Source: Pavlovales sp. CCMP2436 (Eukaryota > Haptophyta > Pavlovophyceae > Pavlovales). Taken from it: 16,463 nt of DNA. Below are positions 1 through 8,299 of the stretch, one piece after another. The stretch's first letter is position 1; each line of letters begins with the position of its first letter. The notes beneath the pieces are model-generated. The model was not told the origin of the DNA. It did no database searches and was given only the letters and a program-made list of their open reading frames with translations. Location: contig MU631621.1 of assembly GCA_026770615.1 (NCBI GenBank), positions 126,978 to 143,440 of the forward strand, read 5' to 3'. Both the position numbers and the translations under genes were made by a program.

Positions 1-94
<94 letters not shown>
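1..94. repeat. (AT)n microsatellite
   Basis: About 47 uninterrupted AT dinucleotides fill the left edge of the window, so the true length is unknown. Such tracts are prone to slippage and assembly breaks. Confidence 0.98.
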
Positions 95-98
<4 letters not shown>

Positions 99-211
99 CT
101 TCATATTCATGCACCACTCACGCACACTGCGCTCAGCAACCAAACGGGCCCTTGAAACCGGCCACTCACCCACGCTGCCACACCACTCGGGCGACAAAGA
201 ACCTAAAACCA

Positions 212-266
212 AACACGAGCCAGCGAGCTCAAAGTCTTCAAAACGCAAACATGAGCCAGCAAGCTC
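212..266 (+). repeat. Two-copy direct repeat, period 36 bp
   Basis: A 19-base word (AACAYGAGCCAGCRAGCTC) occurs at 212-230 and again at 248-266. It lies in a low-complexity, C/A-rich stretch just upstream of dispersed repeat copy A. The short ORF across it (109-327) reads as Lys/His/Pro/Ser-rich low-complexity sequence and is not called a gene. Confidence 0.7.
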
Positions 267-295
267 GCCACACCCCGCAACCCAAAGTCCTGCGC

Positions 296-585
296 CCGAG
301 GCCCACCCCCGTCAAGGAGTGAAATAGAATGGGCCAGCAAATAAGCCGCGTATATTTGCGGTTTTTGCCCCCGGGCAAAAATCTCAACATATGTGAACCA
401 GGCTAGCGAGGAAGTAATGTTTGGGATGCGCGAAGGTGGACCGCACTCGCAGACGGTGCTGAATTTTCAGACGACGCGAGGGAGAGCAGTGGAGGTCGGT
501 CAGCACGCCAGTCGAGAGTCGTCAGTCGTCGATCGTCGTGTGGCTGAACTGATCAGCGGTGAAGACGGTATCCGTGTGCTCGGGG
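296..585 (+). repeat. Dispersed repeat family, copy A (plus orientation)
   Basis: This is the most diverged of four related copies. It shares with copy B the words CCCGAGGCCCACCC (297-310), a hairpin around 361-380 (TTTTTGCCC and GGGCAAAAA), GAGAGTCGTC..GTCGTGTG (about 515-545), and GGTATCCGTGTGCTC near its right end. Similarity stops near 585 and is followed by a T-run at about 600-611. No tRNA-like A or B box was recognised, so the class is unknown. Confidence 0.65.
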
Positions 586-712
586 TGGATCCCTGGATTA
601 TTTTTTTTTTTAACTACGAATTACTTACTATAGAAAAGGGCAGCAGGCAGTGGGTTGCAGACATTCTGCCTCAGAAGTGGTCGACTCCGAGCATGTAAGC
701 GCGACGACGTTC

Positions 713-749
713 AGTCACCCAGGCGGCATATAGTCACCTAGGCGGCATA
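713..749. repeat. 19-bp tandem repeat at the retroelement 3' end
   Basis: The unit AGTCACCYAGGCGGCATA occurs at 713-730 and 732-749 (period 19) with a single C/T difference. A weak partial third unit overlaps the stop codon of the minus-strand retroelement ORF at 751. Short tandem repeats at 3' tails are known in several non-LTR retrotransposon lineages, so these may mark the downstream end of the element. Confidence 0.7.
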
Positions 750-750
750 C

Positions 751-2958
751 TTAGGCGCCGATCCTAAACCATGTCTCCCTGCGAAGGTGGTACGCGCCCT
801 CAGCCCACTCGTCGGGGTTGCCGTCGTCGTCGCTGTCAGTGCGTGTGCCGCCGCCGTTGCCGGTGCCGATGCCGGTGCGCTCCAATCGCGCGCGCGCAAT
901 GATGACCTTGGCGTGCCCTTCAAGTGCGCACATGCCGATCTCCTGTCTCATCTTCCACAGGAGAGTGCTGCGCGCTTGCGCAGCGGAGGGGGCCCCCATG
1001 CGAGCTTGGAGCGCTCTTGAGCCCATGCTGGCGAGGTCCCCGACGAAGGATTCCAGGTCGTCAGACCACTCGCCAAAGGCTCCAATCAGGAGGGCTGCGA
1101 ACGCGGGGCCGCCTGCAGTGCAGAAGGTCTGTGCGCGGGCCTGCATCGGGCCAGTCTGTCCGGGGGTCGTGTGGAAGGAGTCGCGATCAATCTTGATGAG
1201 CTCCGCCATGCGTTCTACCGGAAGTGAGTCAGCTCGCCTGCCCACAGCACGCCCAGGGTAGATGCTGTCGGTGTCCCTGTACCGAGTCCTGCAGAACGCC
1301 ATGGTCTTGAGTTCAAGCAGTCGCAGGACAGCCCGCCCACCCTTGTGGTCGTACTCGACGTAGAGGTCGACCTTCGGCCCGGGTCGCCGGCCTACCCCAC
1401 CGAAGAAGAGCCGGTACGCGGCCTGGTTGGAGGCGAGGACCGAGGCGAAGATGTCTCCCGCCTCGGTGCGCGCGTGCGCACCCATTCTCATCGCAACCTC
1501 AGCCAGGAGGGCGAGGAGTGGATCGTGCCTGAGCTTGGAGATGTGGTCGCCGGTGACGCTCTGCCCGGTGGCCGCGACGATGTTGTCTCCGTACACGTCG
1601 ATGTTGCGGTTGAACAACCGCGCGCCGCGCGCGGCTAGGCCGACGCAGATGGGACTCGGGACGCCGAAGAAGCGTGCTGTGATCTCCACCCACTCGCCGA
1701 TGGTGCAGGCGCCGTAGCAAATCGGAAGCGCGGCCACCCAGGCAGAGCTGTTGCGGTCGATGCTCCTAGTCAAGTGCACGTCGCGATCGTCTCGCGGGAG
1801 CGCGTTGATCCGCATCTTGAGCGCGTCAAACCGCTGAGCCTCGCGGTCCTCGGTGAGGTCCTTCTGCATGTTAAGGCTTGGCTTGCCTGTGAGATCCCTG
1901 CGCACCATCGGCCAGGCCTCCTCTAGGGGGAGGTGTAGCACACAGGTTGGCAGGTCTGCGTTGATCATCGCTCCAGCACCGACGCCAGCCTCCTGCTGCA
2001 TCTCGAGCCAGCAGCGGAGGAACGCCTGTCCCTGCCGTGGTGGCGGTAGCGGTCTGGAGAGGCATGGTCGCGGCAAGTGCAGGTATGACCGCCAGCCATG
2101 CGCGCGCATGTCCAGGAAGGAGTTCCGTCCTACTACGAGCGCGACTTGCGGCAGCTCGAGCATGCCGCGCTGCGTGATGGTGCCGGTCGGCTCGTCCACG
2201 ATGTCAAGGAAGTTGGGCACTGCCTGAGTAATGGCGCCACAGAAGGTGGCGGGCGCGATGTCGACCATGCGTCGAAGTCCGGCGCCCCGGTAGCGGCGGG
2301 GGAGTGCGAGGCGGACAGTGGCAAGCTGGTCGTCGTCGAGCGAGACTCCCAGTGCGTGTGTCGCCTGCGTGTGGATGATCGCGTCGAAGCGTGTGCACGC
2401 ATCGCGCGCCTGGTCCGGGTAGCAGTGGCGGGCAAAGTACTCAAATTTGCGTGCGGTGGAGAAGAGCGTTAGCAGCCAGAGCTGTTGCTTGTGTGACGAG
2501 CTGAGCGTTGCGATTAGCTTGTTTGAGATGCTGGCAATCTCGTCACACTTGCCAGCGAGGGCAAGCTTAACGTACTCCTCCGAGCCGATTGGGACGCCGT
2601 AGCACATGACGCCGTAGTGCGGGGTCAGAGCGCCGTCGAGCATGTGGCTGCGTGTTACCAAGCCACGGTGGGCGTCGAGGGAGGCGATGTGGGCCTCGTC
2701 GATCCAGCATTCACACTTGGACGGCTGCACGACAAGGCCGAGCCGTAAGAAGAGCGCGTCGTGGAAGCGCTGCATCGCCGCGAAGACGATCCAGGGCGGA
2801 CCGCACGCGCGCACGTCGTCGTGGCCAGCCCGATCGCCCCCACCGTATGGCCGCAGCTCGGCATCGAGCATCTGTAGCTTGGGGTGGATGGAGATGGCAA
2901 AGGCGACTCCAGCCTCTACTGACCCTTGAGCGACAACGGTCTCGCCGTCTCTGCCCAT
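751..2958 (-). CDS. Retroelement ORF, 3' part: RT palm/thumb plus restriction-like endonuclease
   Basis: 735 codons from the first ATG at 2958, but the frame is open further upstream to about 3045, so this ATG is probably internal. Residues 10-30 resemble RT motif B (AQGS..AFAISIHP). The catalytic box is AGHDD (Asp 47-48), a variant of YxDD. GLVVQPSKCE (74-83) and GVPIGSEEYV (121-130) fit motifs D/E. GAGLRRMVDIAPA (225-237) fits the thumb region of this algal RT family. Residues about 475-560 read as a PD-(D/E)xK fold: LRHD, then Glu499, VDLYVEY with Asp531, and LELK with Glu549 and Lys551. This is what is known of RLE-type non-LTR elements; assignment to a clade is inference. Catalytic residues look intact, but the full ORF is broken upstream. 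Confidence 0.85.
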   Translation of the reverse strand: MGRDGETVVAQGSVEAGVAFAISIHPKLQMLDAELRPYGGGDRAGHDDVRACGPPWIVFAAMQRFHDALFLRLGLVVQPSKCECWIDEAHIASLDAHRGLVTRSHMLDGALTPHYGVMCYGVPIGSEEYVKLALAGKCDEIASISNKLIATLSSSHKQQLWLLTLFSTARKFEYFARHCYPDQARDACTRFDAIIHTQATHALGVSLDDDQLATVRLALPRRYRGAGLRRMVDIAPATFCGAITQAVPNFLDIVDEPTGTITQRGMLELPQVALVVGRNSFLDMRAHGWRSYLHLPRPCLSRPLPPPRQGQAFLRCWLEMQQEAGVGAGAMINADLPTCVLHLPLEEAWPMVRRDLTGKPSLNMQKDLTEDREAQRFDALKMRINALPRDDRDVHLTRSIDRNSSAWVAALPICYGACTIGEWVEITARFFGVPSPICVGLAARGARLFNRNIDVYGDNIVAATGQSVTGDHISKLRHDPLLALLAEVAMRMGAHARTEAGDIFASVLASNQAAYRLFFGGVGRRPGPKVDLYVEYDHKGGRAVLRLLELKTMAFCRTRYRDTDSIYPGRAVGRRADSLPVERMAELIKIDRDSFHTTPGQTGPMQARAQTFCTAGGPAFAALLIGAFGEWSDDLESFVGDLASMGSRALQARMGAPSAAQARSTLLWKMRQEIGMCALEGHAKVIIARARLERTGIGTGNGGGTRTDSDDDGNPDEWAEGAYHLRRETWFRIGA

Positions 2959-2963
2959 GGGCG

Positions 2964-3620
2964 TCAGGCCGCCGCCCTTGCCAGTGACGAAGATCGGGTG
3001 CTTGGGAGCGAACGTGGCGTAGAAGAGGTGTGCGAGCGGATCTCTGCGCGGTCTCTCTCATTGAAGGCGTTATAGATGTCGGAGCCTGCGATGCAAAAGT
3101 GTGGGTTTTCAAGCAGCTCACGCACCCCAAAGATGAGCTTGGTGCCGCCTGCCGAGACGAGGACTCCCAGCTGCTTGTAGATGTCGGAGCCTGCAATGCA
3201 AAAGTGTGGGTTTTCAAGCAGCTCACGCACCCCAAAGATGAGCTTGGTGCCGCCTGCCGAGACGAGGACTCCCAGCTGCTGCGGGAAGAGGTATTCCTCG
3301 ATCTCACCGCGAAGGCCCTTGTTGAGGAAGACCCCTTTAGTGAGCCCCCGTCTCAGCGCACACGAGATGCCGATTGGCCGCGCAGCCTCCGTGACGCCGA
3401 CCTGGGCCACGCACTCTCTATTACGACAACCAGAAGCACTCGTGGAGGGCAGCCGCGCGCTTGCAGCCAGCCCTGGAGGAGTCTCATCGTATCGGGGCTC
3501 GCCACCCAGGCTGGCGCTCGGACAGGCGTGGCCACCGAGCAGCCAAGCACCCAGCCGAATAGCTCCTGCCCACTCGCCGCCGGTGAACCGGAGCATGCCG
3601 GCGCGCGGCTGCGGGCGCAT
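2964..3620 (-). pseudogene. Retroelement ORF, 5' part: RT fingers and motif A, with internal duplication
   Basis: A 218-codon frame whose second half reads as the RT fingers and palm entry: ARPIGISCALRRGLTKGVF, then EIEEYLFPQQLGVLVSAGGTK, then DIYNAFNERDRAEI with the motif A aspartate. A 35-residue block ending in SDIY is present twice in a row because of a 105-bp DNA duplication. The first half (Pro/Ser/Arg-rich, before residue about 75) does not read as RT and probably contains further indels. After RDRAEIRSH the meaningful frame moves to the one used by the downstream ORF, continuing as LAHLFYATFAPKHPIFVTG. An in-frame TGA lies a few codons upstream of the first ATG. It is a broken gene fragment. 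Confidence 0.75.
3073..3282. repeat. 105-bp tandem duplication inside the RT coding region
   Basis: Copies at 3073-3177 and 3178-3282 are aligned end to end. Within the 103 matching positions I see one difference (G at 3090, A at 3195). 105 is a multiple of three, so the reading frame is kept and 35 residues are repeated. Confidence 0.95.
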
Positions 3621-3828
3621 CGCGCTGAAGGTGTGCGGATTTCACCCGCGCAGACTGCAGGAGGGCGCCTTTAAGGAGGTGCGAAAGTGGTGGACCTCCG
3701 CGCCGCCGCCGCGCAACCTGGCGACTGCCGAAGGTTGGTCCTTAGAGCAGCTGCCCGTGCACTCCGCCGTCGATTGGCCATGACCTCATACGTGTACACC
3801 AGCCCGCGCATTCCGGGGAGCCGGGGCC
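3621..3828. other. No gene recognised; upstream debris of retroelement
   Basis: GC-rich sequence with short open frames on both strands. I see no RT motif or other recognisable protein. A minus-strand frame at 3786-4019 has codon-like composition (many third-position G/C) and could be an old N-terminal retroelement fragment, but nothing in it is diagnostic. Confidence 0.4.
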
Positions 3829-4460
3829 TTGAAAGCGCTTTTCTCTTCGGCGTTCAGTTTGGGTGTGTTCACTGTCGGGAAAGCAGGCTCGATTTCGCGA
3901 AAGAAATACTGGAACTGCGCCTTCATGCACGAGAAGCAGTGGGTGACGGGGGTCATCTGGATGCCTCCCTTTTCGGTACGCGGTATAATCGTTAGCGCTA
4001 TCACCGTTTGGGATCCCAAACTATGCCTTGCTTCCGCCTACACCGAGATTCTTTCGTGGACGGCCTCTCCGCACATAGTGCTGCCGCAGGGGCAACTATT
4101 GATGTTCCCACGTCTGCCCTCCGTCCGATACCTTAGCGGAGAGTACGAAGATACTGGTAAGTACGCTACACCCTTCCTGTTCCTAGTACACCCCATTGAC
4201 TTCTGGCGATTTTGTTTGCAGGCGCGCATGTGAATCGGCAACGCAAAAAGGATCAGCATTTACTCGCGGCGGTGAACGGCTTGCGCGCCTTCTCGCTTGC
4301 AAGCTACGAAGAGTCGGTTCGTCGGATAGGTGCATCGGATAGCGCGTGGATAGTACATGGGCTTGAGACAGCCACCGTGAGCCTAGCCGCGACGATGCGC
4401 GGGAGCGTGTGGCACACGCACACCGATGGCCGCGCGTACCCCACGCTGCTTGATATATAG
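3829..4460 (+). CDS. Unrecognised two-exon ORF
   Basis: Two open frames join in phase across a 65-bp GT-AG intron. Exon 1 (3829-4156) ends ..GAAGATACTG before GTAAGT at 4157. The intron ends with a T-rich tract and TTTGCAG at 4215-4221. Exon 2 (4222-4460) completes the split Gly codon and runs to TAG. The product would be 188 residues. Exon 2 (..LLAAVNGLRAFSLASYEESV.. and ..DSAWIVHGLETATVSLAATM..) has protein-like composition, but I do not recognise a family. The start is uncertain: the first ATG is used and a further upstream exon is possible. The antisense frame 3786-4019 competes with exon 1. The strong donor and acceptor with matching phase are the main support. Confidence 0.35.
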
Positions 4461-4899
4461 ATGAGCGAGTCCGCTTTGCAAGTTACTTGCGCGCAGTGGA
4501 GTGCAACCACGTGGGCCCATTGATGGATCATGGTGCGCACTGTTGTGGCCACTAAGGCAGATTTTAAATTGATGAAATGATCAGGAATTTGCTGAGGCGC
4601 AGTCGTCTCATTTTACTTTCCCACCTATTTTGCAATGTTGTTGTAACTTCACCAGCTATCGATACCTTTTTGTGGGCGCCGAGCGCGATGGTGATTGGTC
4701 AAAACGACAAAAAGCTGACCGCAAATCAGGATCGGCGGCCGGCCTTCAGGTGCAACCTGAGAATACTACATATCTCCTCATTCTTTTCGGACTGTACTTC
4801 CCCCCACAGACTCTCAGAGGCGCAGAGTGCAGAGTGCAGAGCGCAGATCCTCAACCTCCAAATCCCGAACCCCAATCCCAACCCGGCGAATCATCACAG
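4461..4899. other. Intergenic or intronic stretch, no gene seen
   Basis: Mixed composition with no recognisable protein. The segment 4827-4848 is made of AGAGTGC-like short repeats, followed by a C-rich tract (4852-4886) ending in CATCACAG at 4892-4899. That tract resembles a polypyrimidine tract plus acceptor for the exon that follows. I did not find a P-loop exon of a sulfotransferase here. Confidence 0.5.
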
Positions 4900-5249
4900 G
4901 CGACTACGCGACAACGCGCGACCTGCACGTTATCCGGACGGAGGCGCTGGTGGAGGACACGGGCGCATTGCTTTCTCGTCTGAACTCAACCGCGGCGGCC
5001 AACGTGCAGAGGCGGTGTGGGAAAGTGGACCAGGCCAACGTAGGGATTGGGCGGCGAAGGAGGTTAGTCAACAAAGATCACGCCGCATTCACGAGCAGCA
5101 AGCAGCTGGAGGCGTTCATAGAGAATGAGTCAGCGCTCATGCGCAGTGTGTGCCGCTCCAACTACCACGACTACAACTGCTTTGGGGGGTTTGATCTCCC
5201 GCGCGCGTGCGACGAAAGACACTACCCGGACTGGGTGTGCAAGCTGTGA
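4900..5249 (+). CDS. Sulfotransferase-like protein, last exon only
   Basis: After a likely 3' splice site (..CATCACAG, ending at 4899) the frame reads DYATTRDLHVIRTEALVEDT, then GALLSRLN, and runs to TGA at 5247-5249. The HVIRTEALVEDTGALLSRLN stretch matches the pattern near the C-terminus of PAPS-dependent sulfotransferases of the Sulfotransfer_2 type. The tail SALMRSVCRSNYHDYNCFGG with a following LPRAC fits the usual closing helix of those proteins (..Y..D...FGY). The exon needs one base from an upstream exon (phase 1). The P-loop and 3'-PAPS-binding exons were not found upstream, so the gene is either truncated or has its 5' part beyond a long intron. No part of the two-exon ORF at 3829-4460 resembles them. 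Confidence 0.45.
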
Positions 5250-5300
5250 TCCGTCGCATGATAACGGACTGGGTATATAATTAACGCTCGGGTATTCATT

Positions 5301-5590
5301 GTGCGTGTGTAAATGTCTAGAAATACGTCCATCCCCTGCTACGTCTCCACCGGACCCGGTCGGACCAAGCGTTGAGAAACACTCGGATCAACGGACCTTT
5401 GCAGAGCACACGGATACCGTCCCCACCGCTAGGCCTAATCGGACACACGACAATCAACGACTCTCTGACTGACGCGCTCGGACCGCGGCCGCCGGCTGCC
5501 TCTCGCTCGTCTCAAAATGCAGCTCGCCTGCGCAAATGCCGCACCTGTAGCAAGCTGGGTTTCGGTTTGGCCCCGCATCTCACTTCCCGG
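5301..5590 (-). repeat. Dispersed repeat family, copy D (minus orientation)
   Basis: Read on the minus strand this copy aligns over nearly its whole length with copy B. Shared words, in order, are GTGAGATGC, GCTACAGGTGCGGCAT, GGCGAGCTGCATTTTGAGAC, GAGAGTCGT..GATTGTCGTGTGT, GGTATCCGTGTGCTCTG, CCGAGTGTT, GTGGAGAC, GGACGTATTT and ATTTACACAC. The right end of the family (ATTTACACAC) lies at about 5301-5316. The short plus-strand ORF at 5372-5620 is a by-product of this repeat. Confidence 0.85.
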
Positions 5591-6767
5591 CGTTTGGTTG
5601 AGCGCCGAGGAGGCGATTGAGACTTCGGATTGAGAAGATCGTTGCCTCTAGGCGAGCCGTCATAGGACACATCATTCTCATATAGGGGGGTTCTAGCTGG
5701 CGGTGTTTCTTAAGCTCAAGTCAAGCTGATCTTAGCGCTCCGACGTAGGCTCTTACGCGCTATACGCCAAAATATATTAATGAAATGTTCCAAGGTCACG
5801 TATAATAAAGGTCACATTTGTTACGCTTAGTTTCACACATAGCTGAAGGCTCGAATACGTCGCACCGACAAGTTAGGTCGGCAGTCGCTACACGAATCCC
5901 TAGCGTATCTCACGCGGTGTCTGTGACGCACTCAAAAAGTAAAGTAGCTATAGTCAGCAATATAATTAAGCACTTGTTCATGCGCTCGGTCTCTCTTCAA
6001 ACATCGTAGATATCTACATGAGTTTCACGGTATCATACTCGCACTGGGGAGGGAGGAAAGTTGAGGGCGGGACGAAGATGTACTTAGAAATTGTTCGCCC
6101 CTTCCGCGCTTTAGAAGTGTTGATAGCAGTTGTCGAAAATTTTAGCCCACCTCGACGGTCAGGGCTCACCTTGTGTGCCTCTTGTGTGCCTCTGGGGTCG
6201 ACGACATGCTATTAAGGTAATTATATAATTTATTTTGCTCGAGTTACTAACATTTCCGATTCTCAGCGCTCAGAAGCGCCGTCCCATTCATACACGAATC
6301 TGCAACTAAGTCCCGGTGTAGTACTTGATTCGTGAGTTACCTCAATGAATTTTTGCCGGATTTTTTGCAAAACAATGTCTCTTCGGACTGGCCATTAATT
6401 CGGATTTGACTTGAATAATTATAAGCGGGTCCTTGTTGATCATGGTATGAGCGAGGTATGGCTTCAAAGATAGGTGATACAATGTCTAAACAAATATGCA
6501 GCTTGTTTAAATTACTAATAGGGATTCAAGCTGGCGTCTGACTGTTCTGAATGTTTTGCTGGTCTGAGCGCTGCGTCGCCCATTGCCTGCTGCGTGCCTT
6601 AGTCGGCTGCGCTGGCTTGGGCGCCACCGCGCGTGCCGATGGATCTCCGGTAGTGTGCCCGGGCAAGGGCGTTTAGGGAGATGATCTGCTGGTTGCTGTT
6701 TGTCGTGTTTCCGATATAGCAATCATTTAAGTCTGCATTTTCGGGTTATTCCTTCCAAAATGAGTAT
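5591..6767. other. AT-rich intergenic DNA, no gene seen
   Basis: Stop-rich on all frames apart from short unconvincing ORFs. A 13-base word, ACTAATAGGGATT (6513-6525), also occurs at 13558-13570 in the inverted repeat described there. A short direct repeat CTTGTGTGCCT lies near 6170-6192. Nothing else stands out. Confidence 0.6.
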
Positions 6768-6931
6768 AGGGGATCGCGGGCAATAAGAAACCGTCGCGAT
6801 AAGAAACTGAGTCTCGTTTTAATGCCCTTCATTAGTAACTTTAACTAAAATTTAACTATTTTTGTATATAATTTGCTAAGAAACTCAGCCTCAGCCTCAA
6901 AAAGCGCTGTTCTTATTGCCCGCGATCCCCT
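6768..6931. mobile_element. MITE-like element with 22-bp perfect terminal inverted repeats
   Basis: The left arm 6768-6789 (begins AGGGGATCGCGGGCA) is the exact reverse complement of 6910-6931. The total length of 164 bp, an AT-rich core and no ORF fit a miniature inverted-repeat transposable element. Inside, AAGAAACTGA (6801-6810) and AAGAAACTCAGCC (6878-6890) form subterminal motifs that recur in the 13030-13485 region. No clean target-site duplication is visible in the flanks. Confidence 0.75.
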
Positions 6932-7223
6932 GTGCATAACTCAGAACAGGGAGTACAGTAGTAGCTCAATTCAGCAAAAAAAGTGAATGCAGTAGAAACG
7001 ATTTATGCGGTTATTTTTACCCAGGGAACCGTTTTCATCGGAATGAAAAACCGCATGAAGATTTTACGAAACTGCAAAACTCAACGTAAACAAAAACAAA
7101 AACATAAGAAAGAACGTTACAAAAATCGTCAAAGAGCCACACAGAAACCACACACTCAGCTGGAACCGCTTGACGTGCGGGTGCTTGCGGACGGGAATTA
7201 GCTCTCGTGCAAGCTACTCAGCC
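6932..7223. other. Upstream region of the EF-hand gene
   Basis: AT-rich then A-rich sequence (7060-7130, many AAAAC/AAAAAT words) leading to the EF-hand gene start. No TATA box or other promoter element could be named with confidence. Confidence 0.35.
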
Positions 7224-8260
7224 ATGACCGACAAGACGAACAGCTTCAAGCGCACAGGCGAGGCGGCGTGCCAGCCATCGAACCGCCGCAGCCTCTCCCC
7301 GGTCTCGCTGGCGTCGTCCTCGACTGGGTTCTCGATCGGCCGCGGCGTGCCGGTGAGGCCTCTGGGCTACTGGCACGCCGCACCTCGCACGGCCGACGCG
7401 CCAGCGGAGGCCACGTTGACCAAATCGCTAAGGCCGACCGGTGCGTGTGAGCCGCCGATCCGCCGGGAGAGCGAACTCCTTTCCCCGCCGCCGCACGAGG
7501 AGGACTGCAAGTCGCACGCGTCTGCAATGGACTCACCTCCTCCCTCCATCCATAGCATCGGGATGAAGATGCGAGCGTCCATCCACAACGTCAGGATGAA
7601 AGTACCGGGGGGGGCGCACAGGTGCACGCCTTTAACCTCTTTAGGTGGGCACCCTATGGTTAAGTCGGTTTGGCCCCGCAGGCTCTCTGAGTAACCAGGC
7701 TCAGGGGGGGGGCGGTATCTGCGTGCTCGGGGAGTGGTCCTGGACATGTCCGGGAGACCGTCTCCGGGGACAGACGTCCTAATTAGAACTCCATTTTCTT
7801 TGCGCAGGCAGCCTACTGTGGACTCAAACGTGACCACGAGCTGGGCGGAGGCGCACAACTTGCTCTACCAAGGCGATATCGAGCGGGGAATGGGCGTGCC
7901 GCCCGGTCTCATCTCCACAGACCAGCTTGGCTTGTGTGCGGAGATCTGGAAAAAGCTAGGTGGGAGTCAAGCAGAGCTGCGCCCCTCGTTGTGTCTGCCT
8001 CCGCCTGCCCCGCTTACGCTCGTGCTTTTTCATCATATTGCATCACAGACACGGACGGCAGTGGCACGCTCAGCACTCAGGAGTTGAACCGCGCGCTACA
8101 GCTGTTGGGATACGACGGCTTGGACAAGGACACTGCATCTCTCGTCAGGCTCATTGATCAGGACAGATCGGGAGTAATGGACTGGGAGGAGTTCAGGACG
8201 TTGCTTGTAACAAAGGTTGTTGAGGAGTCGAACCAGGTCGAGGTGCGCACGGAGGGCGCT

Positions 8261-8299
<39 letters not shown>

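Larger units (their letters stand above)
713..3620 (-). mobile_element. Degenerate non-LTR-type retroelement (RT plus endonuclease)
   Basis: Two minus-strand reading frames together give a near-continuous reverse transcriptase with a C-terminal nuclease-like domain. The 5' frame (3620 to 2964) carries RT motif A (DIYNAFN). The 3' frame (open from about 3045 down to 751) carries the later RT motifs and the endonuclease. The frame changes between about 3050 and 3035. No LTRs, integrase or protease were seen, and no target-site duplication was found. The left boundary is set by the 19-bp tandem repeat. The right boundary is uncertain because the sequence upstream of 3620 no longer reads as protein. 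It is probably a dead copy of a multicopy algal family. Confidence 0.8.

Noticed and set aside
818..1261. Plus-strand ORFs across the retroelement (also 1345-1638, 2098-2472, 3030-3783)
   Set aside because: All are antisense shadows of the minus-strand RT-endonuclease frames, which carry the recognisable motifs.
3786..4019. A 77-codon minus-strand ORF (..MTPVTHCFSCMKAQFQYF..)
   Set aside because: Composition is coding-like and it may be retroelement debris, but I could find no motif, and it conflicts with a plus-strand exon that has a good intron.
6513..6525. ACTAATAGGGATT as a third arm of the 9515/13576 inverted repeat
   Set aside because: Only 13 bases match and the second block of the arm is absent nearby, so a chance match in AT-rich DNA is not excluded.
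6507..6722. A 71-codon minus-strand ORF in AT-rich DNA
   Set aside because: Basic, low-information translation with no domain, splice context or neighbouring exon.
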